Positions 14,936 to 20,695 of a DNA stretch of 20,695 nt are shown in pieces. Within the stretch, counting starts at the first letter, position 1; every line of letters begins with the position of its first letter. The position numbers and the translations under genes are program-made. The stretch covers positions 1 to 20,695 of the forward strand of contig JAUYMQ010000306.1 in the NCBI GenBank assembly GCA_030698575.1, given 5' to 3'. The notes beneath the pieces were generated by a model, which saw nothing but the letters and a program-made list of their open reading frames with translations, ran no database searches and was not told where the DNA came from. The stretch comes from Deltaproteobacteria bacterium. GTDB taxonomy: Bacteria > JAUYMQ01.

Positions 14936-15688
14936 ATGAAAAGCAGTGACAGAAACGCCTTCATCACCCGCCCGTCGGTCTGGAACCTGCTCGGAGAAAT
15001 ACGCTGGGTGGGGGAGTGGGTCGCGGGGAGCCTGCGGCGGGAGATGACCGATCTGCCCGAGGGTGACGGCCACGCTGTGCTCCTTCTGCCGGGCTTCCTT
15101 GCCTCTGACCGCTCGCTCGCGCCCCTGGCGCGCACGCTCCGCCGGCTGGGCTACATCACCTACCGTTCGGGGTTCAACCCCAACCCCGGGCCGACGCGCC
15201 CGGCCCTGGACTGGCTGCGCGGTCGTGTGGTCGAGGTCATGGAGCGCGCCGAGACCCCGATATCGATCGTGGGCCAGAGCCTCGGCGGGATTTACGCGCG
15301 GGAGATCGCCCGGAACTACCCGTCGCGGGTTCGATGCGTAATCACGATGGGGAGCCCGTTCCAGGCGCCCGAGAACACCAACGCCTCGCTGGTCGCGACG
15401 GCGCTCGGGCGTTTCTGGGGCCGGGAGGAGAGAGAGTCTCGCCCCGCGCTCTCCGAGCCGCTCACAGTGCCGACCACCAGCGTCTTCAGCCGATCCGATG
15501 GCGTCGTTCCCTGGGAAGCCTGCATCGAGGCGCCCGGCCCGCAGCGGGAGAACATCGAAGTCCGCACGAGCCACATCGGCATGGCCGTTCATCCGGCGGT
15601 GATCCGCATCGTGGCCGACCGGCTCGCGCTTCCGCGGGGCGGATGGCGTCCCTATGCCTCCTCCGAAGGCTCGGCCGGAACCGCCTGA
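14936..15688 (+). CDS. Alpha/beta hydrolase (lipase/esterase-like)
   Basis: A 250-residue serine hydrolase of the alpha/beta fold. The oxyanion-region motif LLLPGFLAS (49-57) is followed by the nucleophile elbow GQSLGG with Ser115. The probable acid is Asp188 (SRSDGVVPW) and the base His213 (TSHIGMAVHP). The layout resembles triacylglycerol lipase/PGAP1-like esterases, which act on acyl esters; the true substrate is unknown. No signal peptide is visible, so it is probably cytoplasmic. The ATG at 14936 follows AGGAGG by 11 nt. The open frame runs far upstream through the antisense of hemDE, but the family similarity begins only after this ATG. It is divergent from hemDE, sharing a 135-nt control region. 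Confidence 0.88.
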   Translation: MKSSDRNAFITRPSVWNLLGEIRWVGEWVAGSLRREMTDLPEGDGHAVLLLPGFLASDRSLAPLARTLRRLGYITYRSGFNPNPGPTRPALDWLRGRVVEVMERAETPISIVGQSLGGIYAREIARNYPSRVRCVITMGSPFQAPENTNASLVATALGRFWGREERESRPALSEPLTVPTTSVFSRSDGVVPWEACIEAPGPQRENIEVRTSHIGMAVHPAVIRIVADRLALPRGGWRPYASSEGSAGTA

Positions 15689-15760
15689 CGGTCGGGCGTT
15701 TCATCTTTGCGCGATCAGCCGGGACGATCTTTCTCATCGCCCTTCTCACAGGAACCGCGC

Positions 15761-16165
15761 ATGCCCGCCCCAAGCATCGAGGAGCGCCCGATCGCCCTTG
15801 CCGCTTTCGGGAAGGGCTCTCGGCCCGCCATCGCCCGCGTACGCCTGTGGGGACGGGGTGAGCGGATGGGCCGCGCCGCCAAAGGTCTCCTGGCTTACTG
15901 GGCGCTGGCGGCCGCGGGGGCCTTCATCCCCGTCGCGCATCTGTTTCTGGTGCCGGGATTCCTGATAGGCGGGATCGTGGTGGGGCTCCGCCGGTCGGGC
16001 GAGGATGCAACCTTCGAGGAGGTGCGGGGCGCCTGCCCGCTTTGCGGAGTCGAGGGCGAGTTCAGGGTGCGCGGAAAGTTTGCACTGCCGAGGGAAACGG
16101 ACTGCGCCGGTTGTGGCGGGCGGGTGATGCTCCGGGAACCGGAGCTGGAAACGCGCATCGGGTGA
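15761..16165 (+). CDS. Small membrane protein with C-terminal zinc ribbon (unknown function)
   Basis: A 134-residue protein that I do not recognise as a named family. A basic N-terminal part is followed by a hydrophobic hairpin (about 43-76, two short membrane helices separated by proline residues), then a cytoplasmic-type zinc ribbon with Cys92/Cys95 (CPLC) and Cys115/Cys118 (CAGC). The knuckle spacing fits a four-cysteine zinc site. The ATG at 15761 has AGGAA about 7 nt upstream; an in-frame ATG at 15707 adds 18 residues and has no clear site. It follows the hydrolase gene by 72 nt on the same strand and is convergent with the radical SAM gene. Function is unknown. Confidence 0.75.
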   Translation: MPAPSIEERPIALAAFGKGSRPAIARVRLWGRGERMGRAAKGLLAYWALAAAGAFIPVAHLFLVPGFLIGGIVVGLRRSGEDATFEEVRGACPLCGVEGEFRVRGKFALPRETDCAGCGGRVMLREPELETRIG

Positions 16166-16195
16166 AGCAGGTCGCCCGGCCCGGCACCGGACCGG

Positions 16196-17767
16196 TCAGG
16201 GCGAGGCCTTCTCCGGGAGCAGGCCGGGCTGCATCGGGGCCAGCTCGTCGGGAATCTCGCGGAGCTGGATGATCAGCTCGTCGAGCCGCTCGTTCACGTG
16301 CCCCGCGTACTCGTAGAAGTGCTTGTGGACGAGGGCGAAGAAGACGGCTTCCCGCAGGGCGGCGGGCCGGCGAAGAGCCGTCTGGACCACCATCGAGATC
16401 GTCATCCAGGCCCGCCTCGGCGAGGCGTTGAGCACGCAATCGCGGAACATCCTGAAGAGAACGCCAATGTCTTCCCGCCGCGTCGTGATCTTTCCCGTAA
16501 CCTGCCGCCCGCGCCGCATGAGGTAGTCCATCGTCCGCTGCTTGTAGTTCCGGTAGTCGTAGAGCCGCTCCAGCAACGCCCGGTAGCCCTCGTAGAGCTC
16601 GAGGCGGCTCATCGCCTTCGGAATGACGTTCGTAAAGACGAACTGATCGCCGACACTTTCCGCGATGAGCCGGCCCGCCTCGCGAAGCCGCTGGTGAAGC
16701 GGCGTTTTCGGCATCGCGTTGAGCATTCCCGTCATCGACACCGGAATGCGCGCGTCCTGGATGAACCGGAACTGCTCGTCGAAGATGTCGGTGTCATCGT
16801 GATCGAACCCGACGATCATCCCCGCCTCCACCTGGATGCCGAAGGACTGGATGTGATGGACGTTATCCAGGATGTCGCCCCGGGCATTCTGCGTCTTGTG
16901 GGTCTCGAGCAGCGATTCTTTTCGAGGGCTCTCTATGCCTACGAAGATGGTGGTCATGCCCGCGTCGCGCATGAGCGCGAGCAGTTCGTCATCCCCCGCC
17001 ACGTTCAGCGAGACCTCGGTGTTGAACTCGATGGGGTAGCCCCGCTCTTGCTGCCAAGCCGTGATCGCCCGGAGCAGCTCCTTGGCCAGTTTCTTGTTCC
17101 CGATGAAGTTGTCGTCGACAAGGAATATGCCGGTCATTCCCAGGCGGTAAACCTCTTCGATCTCGGCCATCACCTGCGCGACGCTCTTCGCGCGCGGCTT
17201 GCGCCCATACATGACGATGATGTCACAGAACTCGCAGTTAAACGGGCATCCGCGCGCGAACTGGATGGTCATCGTCTGGTAGCGGTCGGTCTTCATGAGG
17301 TCGAAACGGGGGAGGGGAGAGTCGAGCATGCTGGGCTTCTCGACCTGCCGGTAGACCTCGAGATGCTCCCCGCGGGCATAGTCCTCGAGGAACTGCGGCC
17401 AGGTGTACTCCGCCTCATCGACGAAGCGCACGTCGACCTTCCCCTCCAGCTCCTCCGGGCAGAGCGAGACGAAGGGCCCGCCGACGACCACGAATTTTCC
17501 CCGCCGCTTGAACTCCGCCGCGATCTCGAGAATGCGGTTCTTGTGGACGATGAAACCGGTGATGCCGATGATATCGGCGTCGGTGTCGAAGTCGACGTCT
17601 TCCACATTCTCGTCACAGAGAACGACCTCGTGCGCGCGAGGCGTGATGCCGGCGACGGTTGGCAGCGAGAGGTTCGGGAAGACGCAGCGTTTTCCCAGGC
17701 TCGACAGGATCCGATCCATGGTCCAGAACGACTCGGGGTTTTTGGGCGCGATGAGATAGATCTTCAT
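16196..17767 (-). CDS. B12-binding-type radical SAM protein (DUF4070-like C-terminus)
   Basis: A 523-residue protein related to cobalamin-dependent radical SAM enzymes. Residues about 1-145 form a Rossmann-type B12-binding-like domain (DADIIGITGF, FVVVGGPFVSL) without the DxHxxG motif. The radical SAM barrel starts near 160 with Cys174, Cys178 and Cys181 (CPFNCEFC) for the [4Fe-4S] cluster, and includes DDNFIGNKKLAKELL and VGIESP. A helical C-terminal region (about 375-510) looks like the DUF4070 domain shared with hopanoid methylase HpnP-like proteins. It probably alkylates or methylates an unactivated carbon in a lipid or similar substrate, but the substrate is unknown and HpnP identity is not claimed. 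The ATG at 17767 has GAGG 7 nt upstream; the frame continues upstream without family similarity. Confidence 0.9.
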   Translation of the reverse strand: MKIYLIAPKNPESFWTMDRILSSLGKRCVFPNLSLPTVAGITPRAHEVVLCDENVEDVDFDTDADIIGITGFIVHKNRILEIAAEFKRRGKFVVVGGPFVSLCPEELEGKVDVRFVDEAEYTWPQFLEDYARGEHLEVYRQVEKPSMLDSPLPRFDLMKTDRYQTMTIQFARGCPFNCEFCDIIVMYGRKPRAKSVAQVMAEIEEVYRLGMTGIFLVDDNFIGNKKLAKELLRAITAWQQERGYPIEFNTEVSLNVAGDDELLALMRDAGMTTIFVGIESPRKESLLETHKTQNARGDILDNVHHIQSFGIQVEAGMIVGFDHDDTDIFDEQFRFIQDARIPVSMTGMLNAMPKTPLHQRLREAGRLIAESVGDQFVFTNVIPKAMSRLELYEGYRALLERLYDYRNYKQRTMDYLMRRGRQVTGKITTRREDIGVLFRMFRDCVLNASPRRAWMTISMVVQTALRRPAALREAVFFALVHKHFYEYAGHVNERLDELIIQLREIPDELAPMQPGLLPEKASP

Positions 17768-17773
17768 GAGCGA

Positions 17774-17806
17774 GCCTCGTGAGGCACCCGGGCGCCTTTC
17801 GAAAGG
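17774..17806. promoter_or_regulatory. Three contiguous palindromes in the radical SAM leader
   Basis: In 33 nt the sequence holds GCCTC-GT-GAGGC (17774-17785), GGCACCC/GGGCGCC with one mismatch (17783-17796), and the perfect 12-bp CCTTTCGAAAGG (17795-17806). They abut or overlap by one to three bases. The first contains the GAGG ribosome site of the radical SAM gene, so alternative pairings could hide or expose it. Confidence 0.5.
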
Positions 17807-17838
17807 TTCACGCGGTCCGGCCTGGAAGCAGTCGTTAG

Positions 17839-17867
17839 CTACTATCACGCCAACCCCGCGTTGGCAA
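17839..17867 (-). promoter_or_regulatory. Candidate promoter of the radical SAM gene with embedded operator-like repeat
   Basis: On the minus strand TTGCCA (4 of 6) is followed after 17 nt by TAGTAG (3 of 6). The overlapping GATAGT is a better -10 but sits at only 15 nt. A perfect inverted repeat, GCCAAC-5 nt-GTTGGC (17849-17865), overlaps the -35 and spacer, which is a usual place for a repressor site. The predicted leader is about 65 nt and would include the three palindromes. Confidence 0.35.
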
Positions 17868-18065
17868 GCGCGGGAACGCCGACCGACGCTCTCCTCCAGC
17901 ATCGCCGGCGACGCTACTTTCGCGGCGCGCGATCGGCTATGCTGGCCGCTCCCCGGGAGGCGAGACCCGTCGCCTGCTGCTTCAACAGGGCGGGCAAGCT
18001 CGGCCGCTGGCGTCGTCGAGTCATCCTTACGAATCATCACTATTCAAGCGAAGGAGTTCCGGATC

Positions 18066-19220
18066 ATGAATCGCAGGTCGTTTCTCAAGAGTGCGGGCGC
18101 TGTCACGGTGGTCGCCATGGCGGGCGGCGTGTGGCAGGCCTGCGGGAAGGGCGACGCGGGACCCGAGGGCGGCGTGGCGTTCGAGCCCTGGCGGAACTGG
18201 CAGGGAACTCCCGAAGAGGGGCCGCTCGCGCTTGTGCGCGCCGGCATTCTCGCGGCGAGCCCGCTGAACACGCAGCCCTGGATCTTCCACGTGACGGAGG
18301 ATCGCATCGACGTCTTCCTCGACACCGCGAGGCTGCTTCCCGCCACCGATCCCTTTCAGCGGCAGGCGCACATGGGCCTCGGCTGCGCGGTGGAGAACAT
18401 GGTGGAAGCCGGAAGCCCGAACGGCTACCGGGTGCAGGTGACGCTGCCGGCGGCGGGCGACGCCGCCGCCGGAGCGGACAAGCAGGCACCCGTCGCCCGT
18501 CTCGATCTCGAGCGCGTGAGGCCTGGGTTGCCTGTATTTCTCCATCTGGTTTCCAAGCGCCACACGAACCGGGGGCCTTACGATCCCGCCCGGGCGATAT
18601 CGGAGGAGTTCCCGCTCTCGATGAAGCTCGGGATGGAGACCTATCCGAGCATGGACCTCGTCTACCACCTGGAACCGCCTGCGCGGGATCGTCTCGGGAA
18701 GGGCCTCCTCGAGGTCACCGAGGCGCTTCTATCAGAGGATGAAGTTCTCCAGGAGATGATCCGCTGGTCCCGGCGGGACCCGGCCGCCGCGAACAAGTCC
18801 CGCGATGGCGTGATGCAGGGTGCCGCAGGCGGGTCAGGCGGCGATGCGCCGGAGGCCGTGGCGGAAGCGGCGCGCCGCGCCGCGAAAGAGCAGATTTCCT
18901 CGGCGGCGTGCCTGGGCGTTCTGGTCTCCAACAACCCCTACGATCGGCGCGAGGCCGTGGCGGCGGGGAGGCTCATGCAGCATTTCTACCTCTGGTCGAC
19001 GAGTTTTGGCATCGCGATGCAGCCGCTCTGCCAGCCCATCACCTTTCTGGACCGGGAGCGCGCGCGGAACGACGCACGCCCGCTGCCAGCCGATCTGACG
19101 TCGCTCCTGCCGCCGATCGGCTGGCAGCCGATGTTCGCGTTTCGCATGGGATACGCCCTGTCCCCCGCCGGACCGAGCCCCCGTCGGGGCCTCGAGGATG
19201 TCGTGAAGAAAGGGCTATAG
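18066..19220 (+). CDS. Tat-exported nitroreductase-family (Acg-like) flavoprotein
   Basis: A 384-residue nitroreductase-fold protein of the Acg type. A twin-arginine signal (RRSFLK at 3-8, then a hydrophobic stretch) ends near Cys26 in WQAC, which resembles a lipoprotein site but has Trp and Gln instead of the usual small or aliphatic residues at -3 and -2. The mature protein has the FMN-site motif SPLNTQPWIF (65-74), an HTNRGPYD segment (about 160-167), and a late region MQHFYLWSTSFGIAMQPLCQP typical of the family's second half. Export by Tat fits a folded FMN protein acting in the periplasm or attached to a membrane. Substrate is unknown; Acg proteins may sequester or reduce flavins and nitro compounds. 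AAGGAG lies 9 nt before the ATG. It is followed after 42 nt by the enolase-superfamily gene. Confidence 0.87.
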   Translation: MNRRSFLKSAGAVTVVAMAGGVWQACGKGDAGPEGGVAFEPWRNWQGTPEEGPLALVRAGILAASPLNTQPWIFHVTEDRIDVFLDTARLLPATDPFQRQAHMGLGCAVENMVEAGSPNGYRVQVTLPAAGDAAAGADKQAPVARLDLERVRPGLPVFLHLVSKRHTNRGPYDPARAISEEFPLSMKLGMETYPSMDLVYHLEPPARDRLGKGLLEVTEALLSEDEVLQEMIRWSRRDPAAANKSRDGVMQGAAGGSGGDAPEAVAEAARRAAKEQISSAACLGVLVSNNPYDRREAVAAGRLMQHFYLWSTSFGIAMQPLCQPITFLDRERARNDARPLPADLTSLLPPIGWQPMFAFRMGYALSPAGPSPRRGLEDVVKKGL

Positions 19221-19262
19221 AACGGAGCTGTCATTGAAGTTGGAGTAACGGGGGTATTGCTT

Positions 19263-20513
19263 TTGCCCACCATCGCCCGCATCGAGTTGTTCCACGTTGC
19301 CATCCCGCTTCCGGCCCGGTTCTATCCGAGCTGGATCCCCGGCTTCCCACAGACCGAGAACCGATTCGACCTGGTCAAGATCACGACCGACGACGGCGTC
19401 GAGGGCTACAGCGCCGGGCCTGCGCTCGGGCGCGAGCGCGCGGGGCTGGGGGACCTCCTCGGCCCCTATCTCATCGGCGAGGGCGCGACCGACATCGCGC
19501 TCGTGCAGCAGCGCCTTCGCGAGATCTCCTATCTGGGCTGGCGCAACTGGTGGGTGGAGCCTGCTTTCTGGGACATCAAGGGGAAGATCGCGGGGAAGCC
19601 CGTTTACGAGCTGCTCGGCGGGAAGCCGTGCCGGGTGCCGCTCTACGCCTCCACAGGAGAGTTGAAGAATCCTGCAGCGCGCATCGAGGAGGCGGAGGCG
19701 CGCTACGCGGAGGGGTTCCGGGCCATCAAGCTCCGCGTGCACGATTTCGATCCGGCTGTGGACGAGCGGCATGTGATCGAGGTGGCCAAAGCCGTCGGCC
19801 ACAAGATGAAGATCGGCGTGGACGTGAACCAGGCCTGGCGCGTCGCCGTCATCGCCGACGCGCCGCTCTGGAATCTCGATCGCGCCAAGCGGTTCGCGGA
19901 CGTCTGCGCCGAGGTGGGCGTGGCCTGGATCGAGGAGCCGCTCCCGATGGACGCCTACGACGATCTCACGGCGCTCACGGCCTACAGCCGGGTGCCCATC
20001 GCCGGCGGCGAGCTGCACACGCAGGGGCTCGCGGAGATCCGCATGATGATCGCGCGGCGCTGCTACCGCATCTTCCAGCCCGACGCCATCTTCTCCGGCG
20101 GCATCGCGCAGACCATCGAGATTTCCCGGCTCTGCCGCGAGGCGGGCCTCCTATACACGCCGCACACCTGGACGAACGGAATCGGCTTTGCGGTGAACCT
20201 CCAGCTCATGGCGGCCAGCGGCTTCGCAGGGGAGAAGGAGCTGGAGTATCCGATCAATCCCCCCGGCTGGACCGTCGAGGCGCGCGACGGGATCCTCGAG
20301 TCTCCCTTCCGCCACGAGAAGGGCTCGCTCGAGATGCCCGCCGCGCCGGGCCTGGGGTTCACCATCGATCGGAAGGCGCTCCGCCGCCACGGGAAGCGCT
20401 TCTTCGTCATGGACAAGAAGCGGCTCGTCTGGTTCTCGCTGCGCAACCGCGGGCTCAAGGTCTCGATGGAGATGGACCGCGTCCGCAAGGCCCGGAAGGC
20501 TGCTGGCGATTAG
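19263..20513 (+). CDS. Enolase-superfamily enzyme (mandelate racemase / acid-sugar dehydratase-like)
   Basis: A 416-residue member of the mandelate racemase subgroup, which abstracts the alpha proton of a carboxylate with Mg2+. The predicted metal ligands are Asp187 (VDVNQ), Glu224 or Glu225 (WIEEP) and Glu250 (GGELH). Base candidates are Lys156/Arg158 (KLRVH, a KxR variant of KxK) and His301 (PHTWTNG), paired with Asp274; the Asp-His spacing of 27 matches mandelate racemase. Racemase versus dehydratase cannot be decided. A basic tail of about 35 residues follows the normal end. The start is uncertain: TTG at 19263 gives MPTIARIELF with GGGGG 8 nt upstream; another TTG lies at 19257. It is probably co-transcribed with the nitroreductase gene. 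Confidence 0.9.
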   Translation: MPTIARIELFHVAIPLPARFYPSWIPGFPQTENRFDLVKITTDDGVEGYSAGPALGRERAGLGDLLGPYLIGEGATDIALVQQRLREISYLGWRNWWVEPAFWDIKGKIAGKPVYELLGGKPCRVPLYASTGELKNPAARIEEAEARYAEGFRAIKLRVHDFDPAVDERHVIEVAKAVGHKMKIGVDVNQAWRVAVIADAPLWNLDRAKRFADVCAEVGVAWIEEPLPMDAYDDLTALTAYSRVPIAGGELHTQGLAEIRMMIARRCYRIFQPDAIFSGGIAQTIEISRLCREAGLLYTPHTWTNGIGFAVNLQLMAASGFAGEKELEYPINPPGWTVEARDGILESPFRHEKGSLEMPAAPGLGFTIDRKALRRHGKRFFVMDKKRLVWFSLRNRGLKVSMEMDRVRKARKAAGD

Positions 20514-20695
20514 GCGAGGTGCTTCGCCGCCTCGGCGGGCTTGATGTCCTCGTAGCGCGTGAGCGCGTGGTAGAGATCGAGCACGACGCGATCGTCGCGC
20601 CTGATCTCCCGGACGGCGTCCGGCGACAGGCGCTCGCGCGCAAAGAGCGCCGCCACGATCGCCTTGCGGGCCAGGCCGCGCTCCGCCAGCTCCCA
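20510..20695 (-). CDS. Unrecognised protein, C-terminal 61 residues (runs off window)
   Basis: An open frame enters from the right edge and ends in TAA at 20512-20510, sharing 4 nt with the convergent enolase-superfamily stop. The visible part is rich in Ala, Arg, Glu and Leu and should be helical (WELAERGLARKAIVAALF to the end EAAKHLA). The composition and smooth end suggest a real gene rather than a shadow: no competing frame here is better. I do not recognise the family, and too little is visible to suggest a function. Confidence 0.55.
   Translation of the reverse strand, partial: WELAERGLARKAIVAALFARERLSPDAVREIRRDDRVVLDLYHALTRYEDIKPAEAAKHLA

Larger units (their letters stand above)
17768..18065. 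other. Divergent control region of the radical SAM and nitroreductase genes
   Basis: Just under 300 nt without a gene. It contains three abutting palindromes next to the radical SAM start and an inverted repeat overlapping a promoter-like element (both listed separately). For the rightward nitroreductase gene I see only a lone TATGCT at 17938 without a good -35, so no promoter is called. Confidence 0.55.

Noticed and set aside
14801-15592. Upstream extension of the hemDE frame to an ATG at 15592
   Set aside because: The extension is antisense to the hydrolase gene and has no family similarity; the HemD fold begins right after the ATG at 14800.
13529-15688. A 719-codon plus-strand open frame whose first two-thirds run antisense to hemDE
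   Set aside because: Only the last 250 codons (from 14936) show alpha/beta hydrolase motifs; the upstream part mirrors the hemDE codon pattern, as expected in GC-rich DNA with few stops.
16298-17782. A 494-codon plus-strand open frame antisense to the radical SAM gene
   Set aside because: It is a codon-mirror of a clearly conserved gene, without recognisable domains.
17768-18040. Upstream extension of the radical SAM frame to 18040
   Set aside because: The extension lacks similarity and crosses the promoter-like elements; the ATG at 17767 has a ribosome site and gives the family-typical N-terminus.
17768-18065. Cobalamin riboswitch before the B12-type radical SAM gene
   Set aside because: The leader from the predicted start is only about 65 nt and no B12-box-like conserved core was seen.

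Overview
The window is GC-rich chromosomal DNA from a diderm (Gram-negative-type) bacterium. The evidence for an outer membrane is a complete TolC / membrane-fusion / ABC export operon. Other traits are a CoA-independent 2-oxoacid:ferredoxin oxidoreductase, a monoderm-like ferrochelatase and a PIN-TRAM protein. This mix fits poorly sampled high-GC lineages (for example Acidobacteriota, Gemmatimonadota, Eisenbacteria or deep 'deltaproteobacterial' groups). The sequence alone does not let me choose, and no rRNA or ribosomal protein gene is present. No tRNA, insertion sequence, CRISPR array or phage gene was seen.

Layout. 1-2104 (minus): korA and the start of korB, the two subunits of a 2-oxoglutarate-type ferredoxin oxidoreductase, overlapping by 4 nt, with a roughly 300 nt leader that holds candidate promoters. 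2411-7461 (minus): an export operon in the order tolC, macA-like adaptor, ABC ATPase, FtsX/MacB-like permease. 7462-7866: divergent control region with recognisable sigma70-type promoters on both strands. 7867-9796 (plus): a membrane-anchored PIN-TRAM protein followed by a tandem-domain universal stress protein. 9807-14800 (minus): a tightly overlapping heme operon in the order hemD-hemE (one fused gene), hemH, hemY, then a glutathione S-transferase. 14936-16165 (plus): an alpha/beta hydrolase and a small membrane zinc-ribbon protein. 16196-17767 (minus): a B12-binding-type radical SAM protein with a palindrome-rich leader. 18066-20513 (plus): a Tat-exported Acg-like nitroreductase and an enolase-superfamily enzyme. 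20510-20695 (minus): the C-terminal end of an unrecognised protein.

How the genes work together. The tolC/adaptor/ATPase/permease set should build one trans-envelope exporter. The heme operon covers the steps from hydroxymethylbilane to uroporphyrinogen III to coproporphyrinogen III, plus the porphyrinogen oxidation and iron insertion steps. It lacks hemN/hemF and chdC (hemQ), so the window does not settle whether the protoporphyrin or the coproporphyrin branch is used. The most unusual observation is the fusion of uroporphyrinogen-III synthase with uroporphyrinogen decarboxylase in one 649-residue reading frame. Next are the 12-bp in-frame tandem repeat at the end of hemY, the GST coupled to the heme genes, and the run of abutting palindromes in front of the radical SAM gene. 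I did not find a defence or mobile system here.
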